This document shows positions 51,681 to 61,481 of a DNA stretch of 64,000 bases, one piece after another. Positions within the stretch are counted from its first letter, which is position 1; the number at the start of each line of letters is the position of its first letter. Both the position numbers and the translations under genes were made by a program. The stretch covers positions 54,267-118,266 of the forward strand of contig CANBSV010000001.1 in NCBI GenBank assembly GCA_947372225.1. The letters run 5' to 3'. Source of the stretch: Burkholderiales bacterium (GTDB taxonomy: Bacteria > Pseudomonadota > Gammaproteobacteria > Burkholderiales > Burkholderiaceae_C). The notes under the pieces are model-generated. The model was given only the letters and a program-made list of their open reading frames with translations, made no database searches and was not told where the DNA came from.

Positions 51681-54191
51681 TTGAATAAATCGAAGCAGCA
51701 ACTGGGGCATTTCGCCCTCACCGGCGTAGCACTCGCCGCCTTGACGCTCGGTACGGCAGATTCCTGGGCCCTCGGGCTGGGCCGACTGTCTGTGCAGTCA
51801 AGTCTGGGCGAAACGCTGCGCGCCGAAATCGACGTCACCAGCCTGACGCCTGATGAGGCGGCTAACCTCAAGATTCGCATCGCCCCGCCCGACTCCTATC
51901 GGGCGGCGGGGGTGGATTACAACAGCGTCTTGCCGGGCACGCAGGCTGCTCTGCTGAGGCGCTCCGATGGTGTGCCTTTTCTTCGCCTGACCAGTGACAG
52001 GGTGGTCCAAGAGCCGTTTGTCGATGTGATCCTTGAGCTGTCGTGGTCGACCGGTCGTCTGGTTCGCGAGTACACGTTGCTGTTCGACCCGCCCTCCGAT
52101 CGCCCGTCGGCCGCTGCGCAGGGATCGACTCCGGCGCCGCTGACGGCTCCGGTGTTATCGTCCCCAGCGCCTGCCCAGCCCCCTGTGTCGTCCGTGGCCC
52201 AAGCTCCTCGTGAGACGCCCGAAGCACCAAAGCCTGCGGCGTCGGAACGTGTCACGAAGCGAGCTGCCGATGTTGCGCCTGCTCCGGCCGCAACGGCCGA
52301 CTCTGCTGGCGATTCTTATCGCGTTCAGTCGGGCGACACCCTGACCGGGATCGCCTCGCGCAAGCGAGCCGGCACCGTATCCTTGGATCAGATGCTGGTG
52401 GCGTTGTATCGAGCCAATCCTCAGGCTTTTGTCGGCGACAACATCAATCGTTTGAAGTCGGGTGTCGTGCTCGCGCTGCCAGGTGCAACCTCTGCTGCGG
52501 CGGTCGATGCGGCCGAGGCTCGGCGATTGATCGTCGCGCAGAGCTCGGACTTTGGAAGCTTCCGCCAGAAGCTGGCTGATGCCGTTCCGCAAGTTCAGGT
52601 GGACGCCGCGGGCCGCAAGGACGCCGGAAAAGTGCAGGCGAACGTGGATGACGCCAAGGCAAGTGCTGCGGTGACTCCCGACAAGCTCACGCTCAGCAAG
52701 GCGGCTTCATCGGCGCCTGAGGCTCGCATTTCCAAGGACAAGGAAAAGCAGGACGCGGCCACCCGGATGGCCGAGTTGTCGAAGAATCTCGAAGACCTGA
52801 AGAAGTTGTCTGGCGCTGCAGGCGCGAGCAAGGAGCCTTCAGCCCTTGCGAGTGCGCCAGCACAGGTCAAGTCCACAGCGCCAGCGACGGCTGTCTCACC
52901 GCCGCTGGCCGAGGTGGGTGCAGCAACTCCGCCATCAGCACCGATGCCCCCCAAAGCAGTGGCGGCACCGCATCCTGCGGCCAGCGCAGTCTTGGCCGAG
53001 AGCCAAGAGCCCGGTTTTCTGAGCGACTTGCTTGAAAACAATCTGACCAGTCTCATCGCTGGCGGCGGCGCTTTGCTGGCGTTGCTGGGTTTTGGCGTCT
53101 ATCGAGCCAGACGTCCGAAGGTGGATTCCGGAGAAACCTCATTTCTCGAGAGCCGACTCCAGCCTGATTCATTCTTTGGTGCGAGCGGTGGTCAGCGCAT
53201 CAACACCCGCGAGTCGGCCGGTGGTGCTGCATCGTCGATGAATTACTCACTCAGCCAACTGGACGCCATCGGAGATGTCGATCCGGTGGCCGAGGCCGAC
53301 GTGTACCTTGCTTACGGGCGAGATCTGCAGGCCGAGGAGATCCTCAAGGAGGCAATGCGAAGCGATCCAGAGCGGATGGCCATTCGCACGAAATTGCTTG
53401 AGGTTTATGCCAAACGTCGCGACACGAAAGGGTTCGAACTGCTGGCAACGCAGCTCTATCCCCTCACCGGCGGCGAGGGCGAGGACTGGGCCACAGCACA
53501 GGCTTTGGGACTTGAAATCGATCCGGATAACCCGCTTTATCAAGCGGGCGGAAGACCGGAGTCTGTTCTTACAGACGACTCGGGCGGCTCACCCGAGCCG
53601 CTGGGTGCGAGCACCATGCCGCAGTCCGTTTTGCACGCCACGACCATGTTTGCCGATTCGACCAGTGCGGATGTGTCTGAGTTGATGTCGTTCGAAGAGC
53701 CTGAGCCCACACCGTCTGGCGAGGTTGACTTTCACTTGGATTTGGACGAGTCGGAGTCAGGCTTTTCAGGGGCAAATCCTGCCGAGGACCCCTCAGATTC
53801 TTTCGACATCGATGAACCACAGTCGTCTGCCGAGTCGACTGATGGCGAGCAGACGGCGCCCGCTCCATTCGATCTTTCCGCCTTCGAGCCGGCTGCGGCT
53901 GCGGCGAGCCCAGCCGCCCCTCTCGAATTCGACTTGTCGGATATTTCGCTCGACCTCGATGAGCCGGCCAGCGAAGCGGCACTGCCTGCCGCCGATACGC
54001 CGGAGGTGACGATCGATGAAGACCTGGACGAGGCTGAAAGCGACCCGTTGGCTCGTAAATTGGAACTGGCTGAAGAATTCCGATTGATCGGTGATGTCGA
54101 GGGAGCCCGAGACCTTTTGCAGGAAATCGCCACGAATGCTGAGGGCGCGATGAAGGCCAAGGCGCTGGCGATGCTCGAAAACCTCGGTTGA
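51681..54191 (+). CDS. fimV: FimV-family pole-organising protein
   Basis: 836 residues from TTG 51681, which has GGGAG five bases upstream; a GTG at 51600 gives 27 extra residues and no better N-terminus. Signal peptide to about 30 (SWALGLG). FimV N-terminal domain (30-140: LGETLRAEIDV), a LysM peptidoglycan-binding domain (about 212-266: YRVQSGDTLTGIA), one membrane helix (about 455-477) and a long acidic cytoplasmic tail ending in the FimV C-terminal TPR motif (LARKLELAEEFRLIGD). It localises type IV pilus and chemotaxis proteins to the pole. Its place between asd and truA is conserved in Burkholderiales. Confidence 0.92.
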   Translation: MNKSKQQLGHFALTGVALAALTLGTADSWALGLGRLSVQSSLGETLRAEIDVTSLTPDEAANLKIRIAPPDSYRAAGVDYNSVLPGTQAALLRRSDGVPFLRLTSDRVVQEPFVDVILELSWSTGRLVREYTLLFDPPSDRPSAAAQGSTPAPLTAPVLSSPAPAQPPVSSVAQAPRETPEAPKPAASERVTKRAADVAPAPAATADSAGDSYRVQSGDTLTGIASRKRAGTVSLDQMLVALYRANPQAFVGDNINRLKSGVVLALPGATSAAAVDAAEARRLIVAQSSDFGSFRQKLADAVPQVQVDAAGRKDAGKVQANVDDAKASAAVTPDKLTLSKAASSAPEARISKDKEKQDAATRMAELSKNLEDLKKLSGAAGASKEPSALASAPAQVKSTAPATAVSPPLAEVGAATPPSAPMPPKAVAAPHPAASAVLAESQEPGFLSDLLENNLTSLIAGGGALLALLGFGVYRARRPKVDSGETSFLESRLQPDSFFGASGGQRINTRESAGGAASSMNYSLSQLDAIGDVDPVAEADVYLAYGRDLQAEEILKEAMRSDPERMAIRTKLLEVYAKRRDTKGFELLATQLYPLTGGEGEDWATAQALGLEIDPDNPLYQAGGRPESVLTDDSGGSPEPLGASTMPQSVLHATTMFADSTSADVSELMSFEEPEPTPSGEVDFHLDLDESESGFSGANPAEDPSDSFDIDEPQSSAESTDGEQTAPAPFDLSAFEPAAAAASPAAPLEFDLSDISLDLDEPASEAALPAADTPEVTIDEDLDEAESDPLARKLELAEEFRLIGDVEGARDLLQEIATNAEGAMKAKALAMLENLG

Positions 54192-54240
54192 GGGTCCCTC
54201 AGCCCTATCAAGCCTCGAGCCCTCGTCGCTTTCAATCGCG

Positions 54241-55023
54241 ATGAGGCTGGCTTTAGGGGTGAGTTACAAGGGGGTGGCCTACTGCGGTTGGCAGCGGCAA
54301 CCCTCCGCCCCCACGGTTCAGGGGTGTGTAGAAAAGGCGCTCTCGTGCTTTGCGAACAGCCCGCTCGAGGTGGTTTGTGCCGGTCGCACCGACACCGGGG
54401 TGCATGCCCTCAATCAGGTCGTGCACTTCGACACCGACCTTGACCGTGAGATCGTGTCTTGGGTGCGCGGGACCAACCGCTACTTGCCTGATGACATCGC
54501 GATCCAGTGGTGCACCCCTGTCGCGGACGACTTTCACGCTCGGTTTAGCGCGCGTGGGAGGCGCTACACCTATGTGTTGCGCGAGTCGCCTGTCCGGCCG
54601 GCTCTGGAGAGTGGTCTGGTCGGCTGGGTGTTTCGACCCCTCGACGGTCTGGCCATGCAGCAAGCGGCCCAAATGCTCCTTGGCGAGCACGATTTTTCTG
54701 CGTTCCGATCGTCTCAGTGCCAGGCCTTGTCGCCCATCAAGCAACTGAAGGCGCTCGAGATCACGCGCAGCGGCGCTTACTGGCGGTTTGACTTCGACGC
54801 GAGCGCGTTCTTGCACCATATGGTGCGCAACATCATGGGCTGCCTGGTGTCCATCGGTTCGGGAGCCCAGCCGGTGCCGTGGATGGCCCAGGTGCTCGCC
54901 TCGCGCCGCAGGGACTGCGCTGCGCCCACGTTTGCCGCCGAAGGCCTTTACTTCGCCGGCGCGTACTACGAATCACACCATCCGATTCCCACCCATACGC
55001 CAGCGAACGACTGGTTGCCCTGA
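54241..55023 (+). CDS. truA: tRNA pseudouridine(38-40) synthase TruA
   Basis: 260 residues. The catalytic aspartate is D51 in CAGRTDTGVHALNQV; the N-terminal GVSYKGVAYCGWQRQ and FLHHMVRNIMG are further family marks. It isomerises uridines 38-40 in the anticodon arm. It begins 49 bases after fimV with no clear ribosome-binding site, then trpF follows after 10 bases. Confidence 0.96.
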   Translation: MRLALGVSYKGVAYCGWQRQPSAPTVQGCVEKALSCFANSPLEVVCAGRTDTGVHALNQVVHFDTDLDREIVSWVRGTNRYLPDDIAIQWCTPVADDFHARFSARGRRYTYVLRESPVRPALESGLVGWVFRPLDGLAMQQAAQMLLGEHDFSAFRSSQCQALSPIKQLKALEITRSGAYWRFDFDASAFLHHMVRNIMGCLVSIGSGAQPVPWMAQVLASRRRDCAAPTFAAEGLYFAGAYYESHHPIPTHTPANDWLP

Positions 55024-55033
55024 CACTAAAGGC

Positions 55034-55687
55034 ATGAACATAAATACCCGCACCCGCATCAAGATCTGCGGGCTGACGCGCGAGCAGGATGTGGATGATG
55101 CGGTGCGAGCCGGCGCCGACGCGATCGGTTTCGTGATGTATGAAAAAAGTCCGCGCTACGTCAGCGTCGAGCGAGCTGCCGAACTGGCTCGCCGCCTGCC
55201 GCCGTTTGTCGTGCCGGTGGGTTTATTCGTCAACGCCGAGCCTGGATTGATCGAGCGCGCGGCGGCGGCCATGCCTACGCTGCTGCTGCAGTTCCACGGC
55301 GATGAAACGCCACAGGCATGCCTCGCTGCCAAGCGGCCTTTCCTGCGCGCCGCGAGGGTGTCACCGGGGTTCGATTTGCTAGACTTTGCCGCCCGCAACT
55401 TGGGAGCGCTCGCCATCTTGCTCGACGCCCATGTCGAGGGGTATGGCGGCGGTGGAAAGGTTTTCGATTGGTCGCTCATCCCCCACGGCGTGTCCCTTCC
55501 CCTCGTTTTGTCTGGTGGGTTGCATGTCGGAAATGTGACCGAAGGCATTGTTCGCGTGCGGCCATGGGCCGTTGACGTGAGCTCCGGCGTGGAGCAGTCC
55601 AAAGGCGTCAAGGACGCTGCTGCGATGCGCCGGTTTTGTGAGCAGGTGCGCGAGGCCGACGCCCGCATTGCTGCCAACCCAAGCTGA
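55034..55687 (+). CDS. trpF: Phosphoribosylanthranilate isomerase
   Basis: 217 residues of the TIM-barrel type. KICGLTREQD carries the catalytic cysteine, and DVSSGVEQSKGVKD the catalytic aspartate and phosphate loop. It acts in tryptophan synthesis. ATG 55034 lies 10 bases after truA; the open frame extends upstream into truA. trpB follows after 16 bases, while trpE, trpG, trpD and trpC are not in the window, a usual split in this group. Confidence 0.95.
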   Translation: MNINTRTRIKICGLTREQDVDDAVRAGADAIGFVMYEKSPRYVSVERAAELARRLPPFVVPVGLFVNAEPGLIERAAAAMPTLLLQFHGDETPQACLAAKRPFLRAARVSPGFDLLDFAARNLGALAILLDAHVEGYGGGGKVFDWSLIPHGVSLPLVLSGGLHVGNVTEGIVRVRPWAVDVSSGVEQSKGVKDAAAMRRFCEQVREADARIAANPS

Positions 55688-55703
55688 ATATTGAGATCCA
55701 CCT

Positions 55704-56969
55704 ATGTTTGATTACGAGCAGCCCGACGCCAGCGGTCATTTCGGGCCCTACGGCGGCACTTTCGTGGCCGAAACACTCATCCATGCGCTTGATGAGTTGA
55801 AGCAGGCCTACGCCGAGGCACAGGCCGATCCCGCCTTTCGCGCCGAGTTCGAATCCGAGCTCGCGCACTTCGTGGGGCGTCCCAGCCCCATCTATCACGC
55901 TGCGCGCATCAGCCGCGAACTTGGCGGCGCGCAGATCTACCTCAAGCGCGAAGACCTGAACCATACCGGCGCGCACAAGATCAACAACACCATCGGCCAG
56001 GCGATGCTCGCGCGCCGTATGGGCAAGCCGCGGGTCATTGCCGAAACCGGTGCCGGGCAGCACGGAGTGGCCACGGCCACCATCTGCGCGCGTTACGGCC
56101 TAGAGTGTGTGGTCTACATGGGCAGCGAGGACGTCAAGCGTCAGTCGCCCAACGTGTACCGCATGAACCTGCTGGGCGCCACCGTCGTGCCAGTGGAAAG
56201 CGGCTCCAAGACGCTGAAAGACGCACTCAACGAGGCGCTGCGCGATTGGGTCACCAATGTCGAGCGCACGTTCTACATCATCGGTACCGTGGCCGGGCCG
56301 CACCCTTATCCAATGATGGTGCGCGACTTCCAGCGCGTGATCGGTGACGAGTGTCTCGTGCAGATGCCTGAAATGATCGGCCACCAGCCCGATGCCGTCA
56401 TCGCCTGCGTCGGTGGTGGCAGCAATGCCATGGGCATCTTCTACCCTTACATCCAGCACGAAGGCACGCGCCTCATCGGCGTCGAGGCTGCGGGCCTGGG
56501 GATCGAGACGGGCCGCCATGCGGCGTCACTCAGCGCGGGTTCGCCCGGCGTGTTGCACGGTAACCGCACCTATTTGCTGCAGGATCCCAACGGCCAGATC
56601 ATCGAGACCCATTCGGTGTCGGCCGGTCTCGACTACCCCGGCGTCGGGCCTGAACATGCCTACCTCAAGGACACCGGACGTGCCGAGTACGTGGGCATCA
56701 CCGACGATGAGGCCCTCAAGGCCTTCCACATTCTGTGCCGCACCGAAGGCATCATTCCCGCCCTCGAGTCAAGCCATGCGCTTGCGTACGCCATGAAGAT
56801 GGCGCCCACGATGCGCCCCGATCAGAGCCTGCTGGTCAACCTGTCGGGCCGTGGTGACAAGGACATCGGCACCGTGGCCGATCTGTCCAACGCCCAGTTC
56901 TACTGCCGGCCTTCTTGCCGGGGCGAGACCGTCAAGGGTGGCGAAGTTGCCATGAAAGGTCCGAAATGA
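55704..56969 (+). CDS. trpB: Tryptophan synthase beta subunit
   Basis: 421 residues. The pyridoxal-phosphate lysine lies in [14 protein letters not shown], with [11 protein letters not shown] and [12 protein letters not shown] as substrate and phosphate loops. It joins indole and serine. Its TGA overlaps the trpA ATG as ATGA (56966-56969), so the two subunits are translationally coupled. Confidence 0.98.
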   Translation: MFDYEQPDASGHFGPYGGTFVAETLIHALDELKQAYAEAQADPAFRAEFESELAHFVGRPSPIYHAARISRELGGAQIYLKREDLNHTGAHKINNTIGQAMLARRMGKPRVIAETGAGQHGVATATICARYGLECVVYMGSEDVKRQSPNVYRMNLLGATVVPVESGSKTLKDALNEALRDWVTNVERTFYIIGTVAGPHPYPMMVRDFQRVIGDECLVQMPEMIGHQPDAVIACVGGGSNAMGIFYPYIQHEGTRLIGVEAAGLGIETGRHAASLSAGSPGVLHGNRTYLLQDPNGQIIETHSVSAGLDYPGVGPEHAYLKDTGRAEYVGITDDEALKAFHILCRTEGIIPALESSHALAYAMKMAPTMRPDQSLLVNLSGRGDKDIGTVADLSNAQFYCRPSCRGETVKGGEVAMKGPK

Positions 56970-57781
56970 GCCGCATCGCCACCACCTTCGAGTTGCTCAA
57001 GCGCGACGGGCGAAAGGCGCTGATCCCTTTCATCACCGCCGGTGACCCGCACGCTGAAAGTACGGTCGACATCCTGTGCGCGATGGCCGACGCCGGCGCC
57101 GACGTGATCGAGCTCGGTGTGCCTTTTTCAGATCCGATGGCCGATGGCCCGGTGATACAGCGGGCCGCAGAGCGGGCGCTGGTGCGCGGCATCGGCATGC
57201 CGCAGGTGCTCGATTACGTTCGCCGTTTCCGAGAGCGCAACGCGACCACGCCGATGGTGCTCATGGGCTACGCCAACCCGATTGAGCGCTATGGCGTGGA
57301 TCGGTTCGTGGCCGATGCAAAAGCCGCAGGCGTTGACGGGGTGCTGGTCGTCGACTACCCGCCTGAAGAGTGCGAGGCGTTTGCCCGAACCTTGCACAGT
57401 CACCAGATGGACCCGATCTTCCTGCTGGCACCGACTTCGACCGAGCAGCGCATGATCCAAGTCGGCCGCGTGGCCCGGGGCTATGTCTACTACGTGTCTC
57501 TCAAGGGCGTGACCGGGGCCGGTCACCTCGACGTCGGTGGCGTGGCCGACATGCTGCCGCGCATCCGCGAGCATGTGCACGTGCCGGTGGGTGTAGGCTT
57601 TGGGATCCGCGACGCTGTGACTGCCAAGGCGGTCGCAGCGGTGTCCGATGCAGTGGTGATCGGGTCAGCGCTGGTGCAGTTGCTGGAGGGCCAAACCCCC
57701 GAGGCCGCATCAGCCGCAGCCGGCCGGTTCATTGCTGAGATTCGCGCTGCGCTGGATACCTTGCCAGGAGAAACTGCATGA
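56966..57781 (+). CDS. trpA: Tryptophan synthase alpha subunit
   Basis: 271 residues. The catalytic Glu in [16 protein letters not shown] and Asp in [13 protein letters not shown], then [11 protein letters not shown] and VGFGIRD are TrpA signatures. It cleaves indole-3-glycerol phosphate and tunnels indole to TrpB. Both ends overlap neighbours by four bases (ATGA with trpB and with accD). Confidence 0.98.
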   Translation: MSRIATTFELLKRDGRKALIPFITAGDPHAESTVDILCAMADAGADVIELGVPFSDPMADGPVIQRAAERALVRGIGMPQVLDYVRRFRERNATTPMVLMGYANPIERYGVDRFVADAKAAGVDGVLVVDYPPEECEAFARTLHSHQMDPIFLLAPTSTEQRMIQVGRVARGYVYYVSLKGVTGAGHLDVGGVADMLPRIREHVHVPVGVGFGIRDAVTAKAVAAVSDAVVIGSALVQLLEGQTPEAASAAAGRFIAEIRAALDTLPGETA

Positions 57782-58650
57782 GTTGGCTCGAGAAACTGCT
57801 GCCATCCAAGATTCAGCAGACCGACCCCAGCGAGCGCCGCTCGGTGCCCGAGGGACTGTGGATCAAGTGTCCGTCTTGCGAAACGGTGCTCTACAAGACC
57901 GACCTCGAGCAAAACATCAACGTCTGCCCGAAGTGCGGCCACCACCACCGCATCGGTGCTCGCGCTCGGCTCGATGCCTTTCTCGACCCTGAAGGCCGCT
58001 ACGAGCTCGGGCAGGAGGTCGTCCCGGTCGACGCACTCAAATTCAAGGACAGCAAGAAGTACCCAGAGCGGCTCAAGCAAGCCCTTGAGGCCACCGGAGA
58101 GACCGATGCGCTGGTGGTGTTTGGCGGCGCGGTGCGCAGCCTGCCGGTGGTGGTCGCGTGCTTTGAGTTCCAGTTCATGGGCGGCTCGATGGGTTCGGTC
58201 GTGGGCGAGCGTTTCGTGCGCGGAGTCGAAACGGCCGTACAGCAAAAAACCCCCTTCATCAGTTTCACCGCCACCGGCGGAGCCCGCATGCAAGAAGGTT
58301 TGCTCAGCCTGATGCAGATGGCCAAGACCAACGCGGCCCTCACGCGTTTGGCCAAGGCACGTTTGCCCTACATCAGCGTGCTGGCTGACCCGACCATGGG
58401 TGGCGTGTCGGCGAGCTTCGCCTTCATGGGCGACGTGGTGATCGCCGAGCCCAAGGCGCTGATTGGCTTTGCGGGGCCTCGCGTGATCGAAAACACCGTG
58501 CGCGAGAAACTGCCCGAGGGTTTCCAGCGCGCCGAGTTCCTGCTGCAAACCGGTGCCGTCGACATGATCGTTGACCGTCGCGAACTGCGCACCGAGATCG
58601 CCCAGATGATCGCGATCTTGCAGCGACAAAGCGCCGACGCGCTGGCCTGA
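57778..58650 (+). CDS. accD: Acetyl-CoA carboxylase carboxyltransferase beta subunit
   Basis: 290 residues. The zinc ribbon has C31, C34, C50 and C53 (CPSC ... CPKC). The carboxyltransferase core has [18 protein letters not shown] in part and the oxyanion region GGVSASFA. It partners AccA to make malonyl-CoA. Its ATG overlaps the trpA stop (ATGA), and the folC TTG follows six bases after its end. The trpA-accD-folC junction is conserved in proteobacteria. Confidence 0.98.
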   Translation: MSWLEKLLPSKIQQTDPSERRSVPEGLWIKCPSCETVLYKTDLEQNINVCPKCGHHHRIGARARLDAFLDPEGRYELGQEVVPVDALKFKDSKKYPERLKQALEATGETDALVVFGGAVRSLPVVVACFEFQFMGGSMGSVVGERFVRGVETAVQQKTPFISFTATGGARMQEGLLSLMQMAKTNAALTRLAKARLPYISVLADPTMGGVSASFAFMGDVVIAEPKALIGFAGPRVIENTVREKLPEGFQRAEFLLQTGAVDMIVDRRELRTEIAQMIAILQRQSADALA

Positions 58651-58655
58651 CCCGC

Positions 58656-59960
58656 TTGTCTTCGCTGCCCACCACGCTGGCCGGCTGGTTGGCCAGATGC
58701 GAGCAACTGCATCCGACGGAAATCGACATGGGGTTGCAGCGCGTGGAGCAAGTCCGCGCACGCCTTGATCTGAAGTTCGACGTTCCGGTGATTGCCGTGG
58801 CCGGCACGAATGGCAAGGGATCGACCTGCGCGATGCTCGAGTCGATCGCGCTGCACGCCGGCTACCGCGTGGGCCTGTACTCCAAGCCACACCTGGTGCA
58901 CTTCGAAGAGCGTTGCCGTGTCAATGGCGCGATGGTCGCTGCGTCCGAATTGCTTGAGCACTTCGAAGCCGTCGAGGCCGCGCGAGAGGGTGTGAGCCTG
59001 AGCTATTTCGAGTTCACCACATTGGCCATTGCGCGTTTGTTATCGCGCACACAGCTCGATCTGGTGATCCTCGAAGTCGGCCTGGGGGGGCGACTCGATG
59101 CGGTGAACGTCTTCGATGCCGACTGTGCGGTGATCACCAGCATCGACCTCGATCACACCGAATTCCTGGGCCCCGACCGCGAATCGATCGGACGCGAAAA
59201 AGCCGGCATCGTGCGCGCCGGCCGGCCGGTTGTTATCAGCGATCCGCTGCCGCCGCAAAGTCTGATCGACCATGCGCGCGCGCTGGGCGCCGATTTGCGG
59301 CGCGTGGGCGTGGACTTCAACCATTCGGGCGACAAGCAGCAATGGAGTTGGGCCGGGCGAGGCAAGCGTTACAACAGCCTGGCGTATCCCGGGCTGCGCG
59401 GCGCCAACCAACTGATCAATGCCTCGGGTGCGCTCGCGGCATTCGAAGCGTTGAGCCAGCAACTTCCAATCCCCGCGCAGGCGGTTCGGCAGGGGTTTGC
59501 CACGCTGGAATTGCCAGGGCGCTTTCAGATTGTTCCAGGGCAGCCCACGCTGGTGCTGGACGTGGCGCACAACCCCCACGCGGTGGCAGCGCTCGCGCAG
59601 AACCTGGATCACATGGGGTTCCATCCGCGTACACATGCCGTGTTCGGTGCCATGCATGACAAGGACCTCGGATCCATCTTCCGTCGCATGGCGCCTATCG
59701 TCGATTCCTGGTGCTTCACCGACTTGCCGGTGCCTCGTGCCGCCACGGCCGTGCAGCTTCAGGATCTGCATGCGAGCTTGGGCTTCAAAGGCCCGGGCCC
59801 GCTGGCGATCTCCACCCATCGCACACCGCTTGCTGCGCTGCAGCACGCGCTGGGCCTCTCAGACCCCACAGATAGAATCGTGGTCTTCGGATCCTTCCTG
59901 ACGGTGGGCGGCGTACTTCAGCACGGGGTGCCCCGACTGGGCAGTTCTCACGGGGCCTGA
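58656..59960 (+). CDS. folC: Bifunctional folylpolyglutamate/dihydrofolate synthase
   Basis: 434 residues from a TTG start at 58656. The ATP loop VAGTNGKGSTCAMLE, the KPHLVHFEERCRVNG segment, ITSIDLDHTEFLG and the C-terminal LDVAHNPHA are diagnostic. It adds glutamate to dihydropteroate and to reduced folates. No ATG fits better; the first ATG lies past the conserved N-terminus. A run of seven G is present near 59085. Confidence 0.95.
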   Translation: MSSLPTTLAGWLARCEQLHPTEIDMGLQRVEQVRARLDLKFDVPVIAVAGTNGKGSTCAMLESIALHAGYRVGLYSKPHLVHFEERCRVNGAMVAASELLEHFEAVEAAREGVSLSYFEFTTLAIARLLSRTQLDLVILEVGLGGRLDAVNVFDADCAVITSIDLDHTEFLGPDRESIGREKAGIVRAGRPVVISDPLPPQSLIDHARALGADLRRVGVDFNHSGDKQQWSWAGRGKRYNSLAYPGLRGANQLINASGALAAFEALSQQLPIPAQAVRQGFATLELPGRFQIVPGQPTLVLDVAHNPHAVAALAQNLDHMGFHPRTHAVFGAMHDKDLGSIFRRMAPIVDSWCFTDLPVPRAATAVQLQDLHASLGFKGPGPLAISTHRTPLAALQHALGLSDPTDRIVVFGSFLTVGGVLQHGVPRLGSSHGA

Positions 59961-60048
59961 GGCCTTTCGGTTACCAGGGCCAACGGCCTGATCTTTGCGC
60001 CGGTGGCGCCGCTTCAAAAACCTTTTTTCACGCAACGCCCCTTCATCC

Positions 60049-60852
60049 ATGGCCCTGTCGAGTCTTTTCAAGCGCAAGAACTCGGGGGATGCCGATGGTG
60101 GCGCGGCTGCATCCTCCGCGCCTGTGGACGGTGTGCAAAAGGTGCGCACCCGAACGCGACGGCGTCTCATCGGGGCGGTCGTTCTCGTCACCGTCGGGGT
60201 GATCGGGTTCCCGTTGCTGTTCGAGTCGCAGCCGCGTCCGATTCCGGTGGACATCCCCATCGAGATTCCATCGCAGGACACCGCGCCGGCGCTGGTGCTT
60301 CCAGCCGCCAGGCGTGAGGCGCCTGTCGTACGCAGCGTGCAACCTGCCAGCAGCGCTGAGGTGGCCTCTGCGGCCACCGCTGCGTTGCGCGATGCTGCGC
60401 CAGCGAGTGCCCCTGCGCCGAACACCCCGGCCTCGGTGCCTGCCGTCGTGGCCAACGCCCGGCCTGTCGTGAAAGCTTCAGCGGTCGCTGCCCCTGTCAG
60501 CGCAGAGCGGGTGCCCGTGCCGATTGCCAAACCTGTTCCTGTGAACGCGCCGGCTGTCGATTTGCGCGCTGCGAGCACGCCTGCAAGGCCTGGATCCGAG
60601 CCCGCTTCCGGAGCGGCCGCTGCTCCGCGATTTGTCGTGCAGGTCGGAGCATTTGCCGACCCGGCGTCGGCCCGCGAGGTTCGCGCCAAGTTGGAAAAGC
60701 TGGGCCTCAAGACCTACGCGCAAACTGCCGAGACCAAGGACGGCAAACGCATCCGTGTCAGGCTCGGGCCGTTTCCCAACCGCATCGAGGCTGACAAGGC
60801 CGCAGGACGTGCCCGTGATGCGGGCGTGACCTCGGTCGTTCTCACGATTTGA
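60049..60852 (+). CDS. SPOR-domain membrane protein
   Basis: 267 residues from ATG 60049. A basic cytoplasmic segment (RTRTRRR) leads to one membrane helix (about 40-58), then an Ala/Pro-rich periplasmic spacer (60-185) and a SPOR domain (about 188-267: FVVQVGAFADPASAREVRAK in part, RIRVRLGPFPN). SPOR domains bind denuded septal peptidoglycan, as in DedD and FtsN. The folC-SPOR-cvpA-purF order is the same as that of folC-dedD-cvpA-purF in E. coli, so it is the positional counterpart of DedD. Confidence 0.88.
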   Translation: MALSSLFKRKNSGDADGGAAASSAPVDGVQKVRTRTRRRLIGAVVLVTVGVIGFPLLFESQPRPIPVDIPIEIPSQDTAPALVLPAARREAPVVRSVQPASSAEVASAATAALRDAAPASAPAPNTPASVPAVVANARPVVKASAVAAPVSAERVPVPIAKPVPVNAPAVDLRAASTPARPGSEPASGAAAAPRFVVQVGAFADPASAREVRAKLEKLGLKTYAQTAETKDGKRIRVRLGPFPNRIEADKAAGRARDAGVTSVVLTI

Positions 60853-60905
60853 CCTGCATGAATCGCGCGTCCCGCGTGCTCGCATGCGGCGCATGAATGG
60901 GCCCG

Positions 60906-61406
60906 ATGACAGACGCCTGGAACGGCTTCGATGTGCTGATGTTGACGGTGGTGCTGCTGTCCACCGCGGTCGGGGCGTGGCGCGGACTGGTGTTCGAACT
61001 GATGTCCCTGGTGGGCTGGTTCGCCGCCTACTTTGCCGCTCAGTGGGGCACGATCGTGGTGGCGCCGCACGTCCCAGTGGGTTCACCAGGGTCGCCGATC
61101 AACCACGCTGCCAGTTTTGCTTTGATCTTTCTGGCCGCGTTGATCGCCTGGGGCTTGTTGGCCAGGTTGATCAAGCTGCTCATCAGTGCCACCCTTTTAG
61201 GCGGTGTGGACAGGGCGCTGGGCGCTGTATTTGGTGCGTTGCGCGGGCTGGTGCTGCTGCTGGCCGTGGCCGCGGTGGTCATACGCACCCCGTGGGTCGA
61301 CTTGCCGGCGTGGCAGCAGTCCAGGGGTGCTGCGGTGCTGAAGGTGCTTTGGGTGGGACTCGGGCCGATATTGCCGCCGCAGATGGCCGCTCAACTGCGG
61401 CCATGA
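60906..61406 (+). CDS. cvpA: CvpA family protein
   Basis: 166 residues and four membrane helices. WRGLVFELMSLVGWFAAYFA and GGVDRALGAVFGALRGLVLL in part are typical. CvpA is an inner-membrane protein first linked to colicin V export; newer work ties it to envelope homeostasis. ATG 60906 is used; an ATG nine bases earlier is equally open and neither has a strong ribosome-binding site. It lies directly upstream of purF as in E. coli. Confidence 0.88.
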   Translation: MTDAWNGFDVLMLTVVLLSTAVGAWRGLVFELMSLVGWFAAYFAAQWGTIVVAPHVPVGSPGSPINHAASFALIFLAALIAWGLLARLIKLLISATLLGGVDRALGAVFGALRGLVLLLAVAAVVIRTPWVDLPAWQQSRGAAVLKVLWVGLGPILPPQMAAQLRP

Positions 61407-61481
61407 GCACAGCTGGGGATGACAATGGTGGCGGGCGCGACGAAGCCTTTGCGCGTCCGGTTTTGACACAGGAGTGATGAC

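Noticed and set aside
61407..61481. PurR operator or purine riboswitch before purF
   Set aside because: The 75-base gap shows only an AGGAG ribosome-binding site and no recognisable operator or aptamer.
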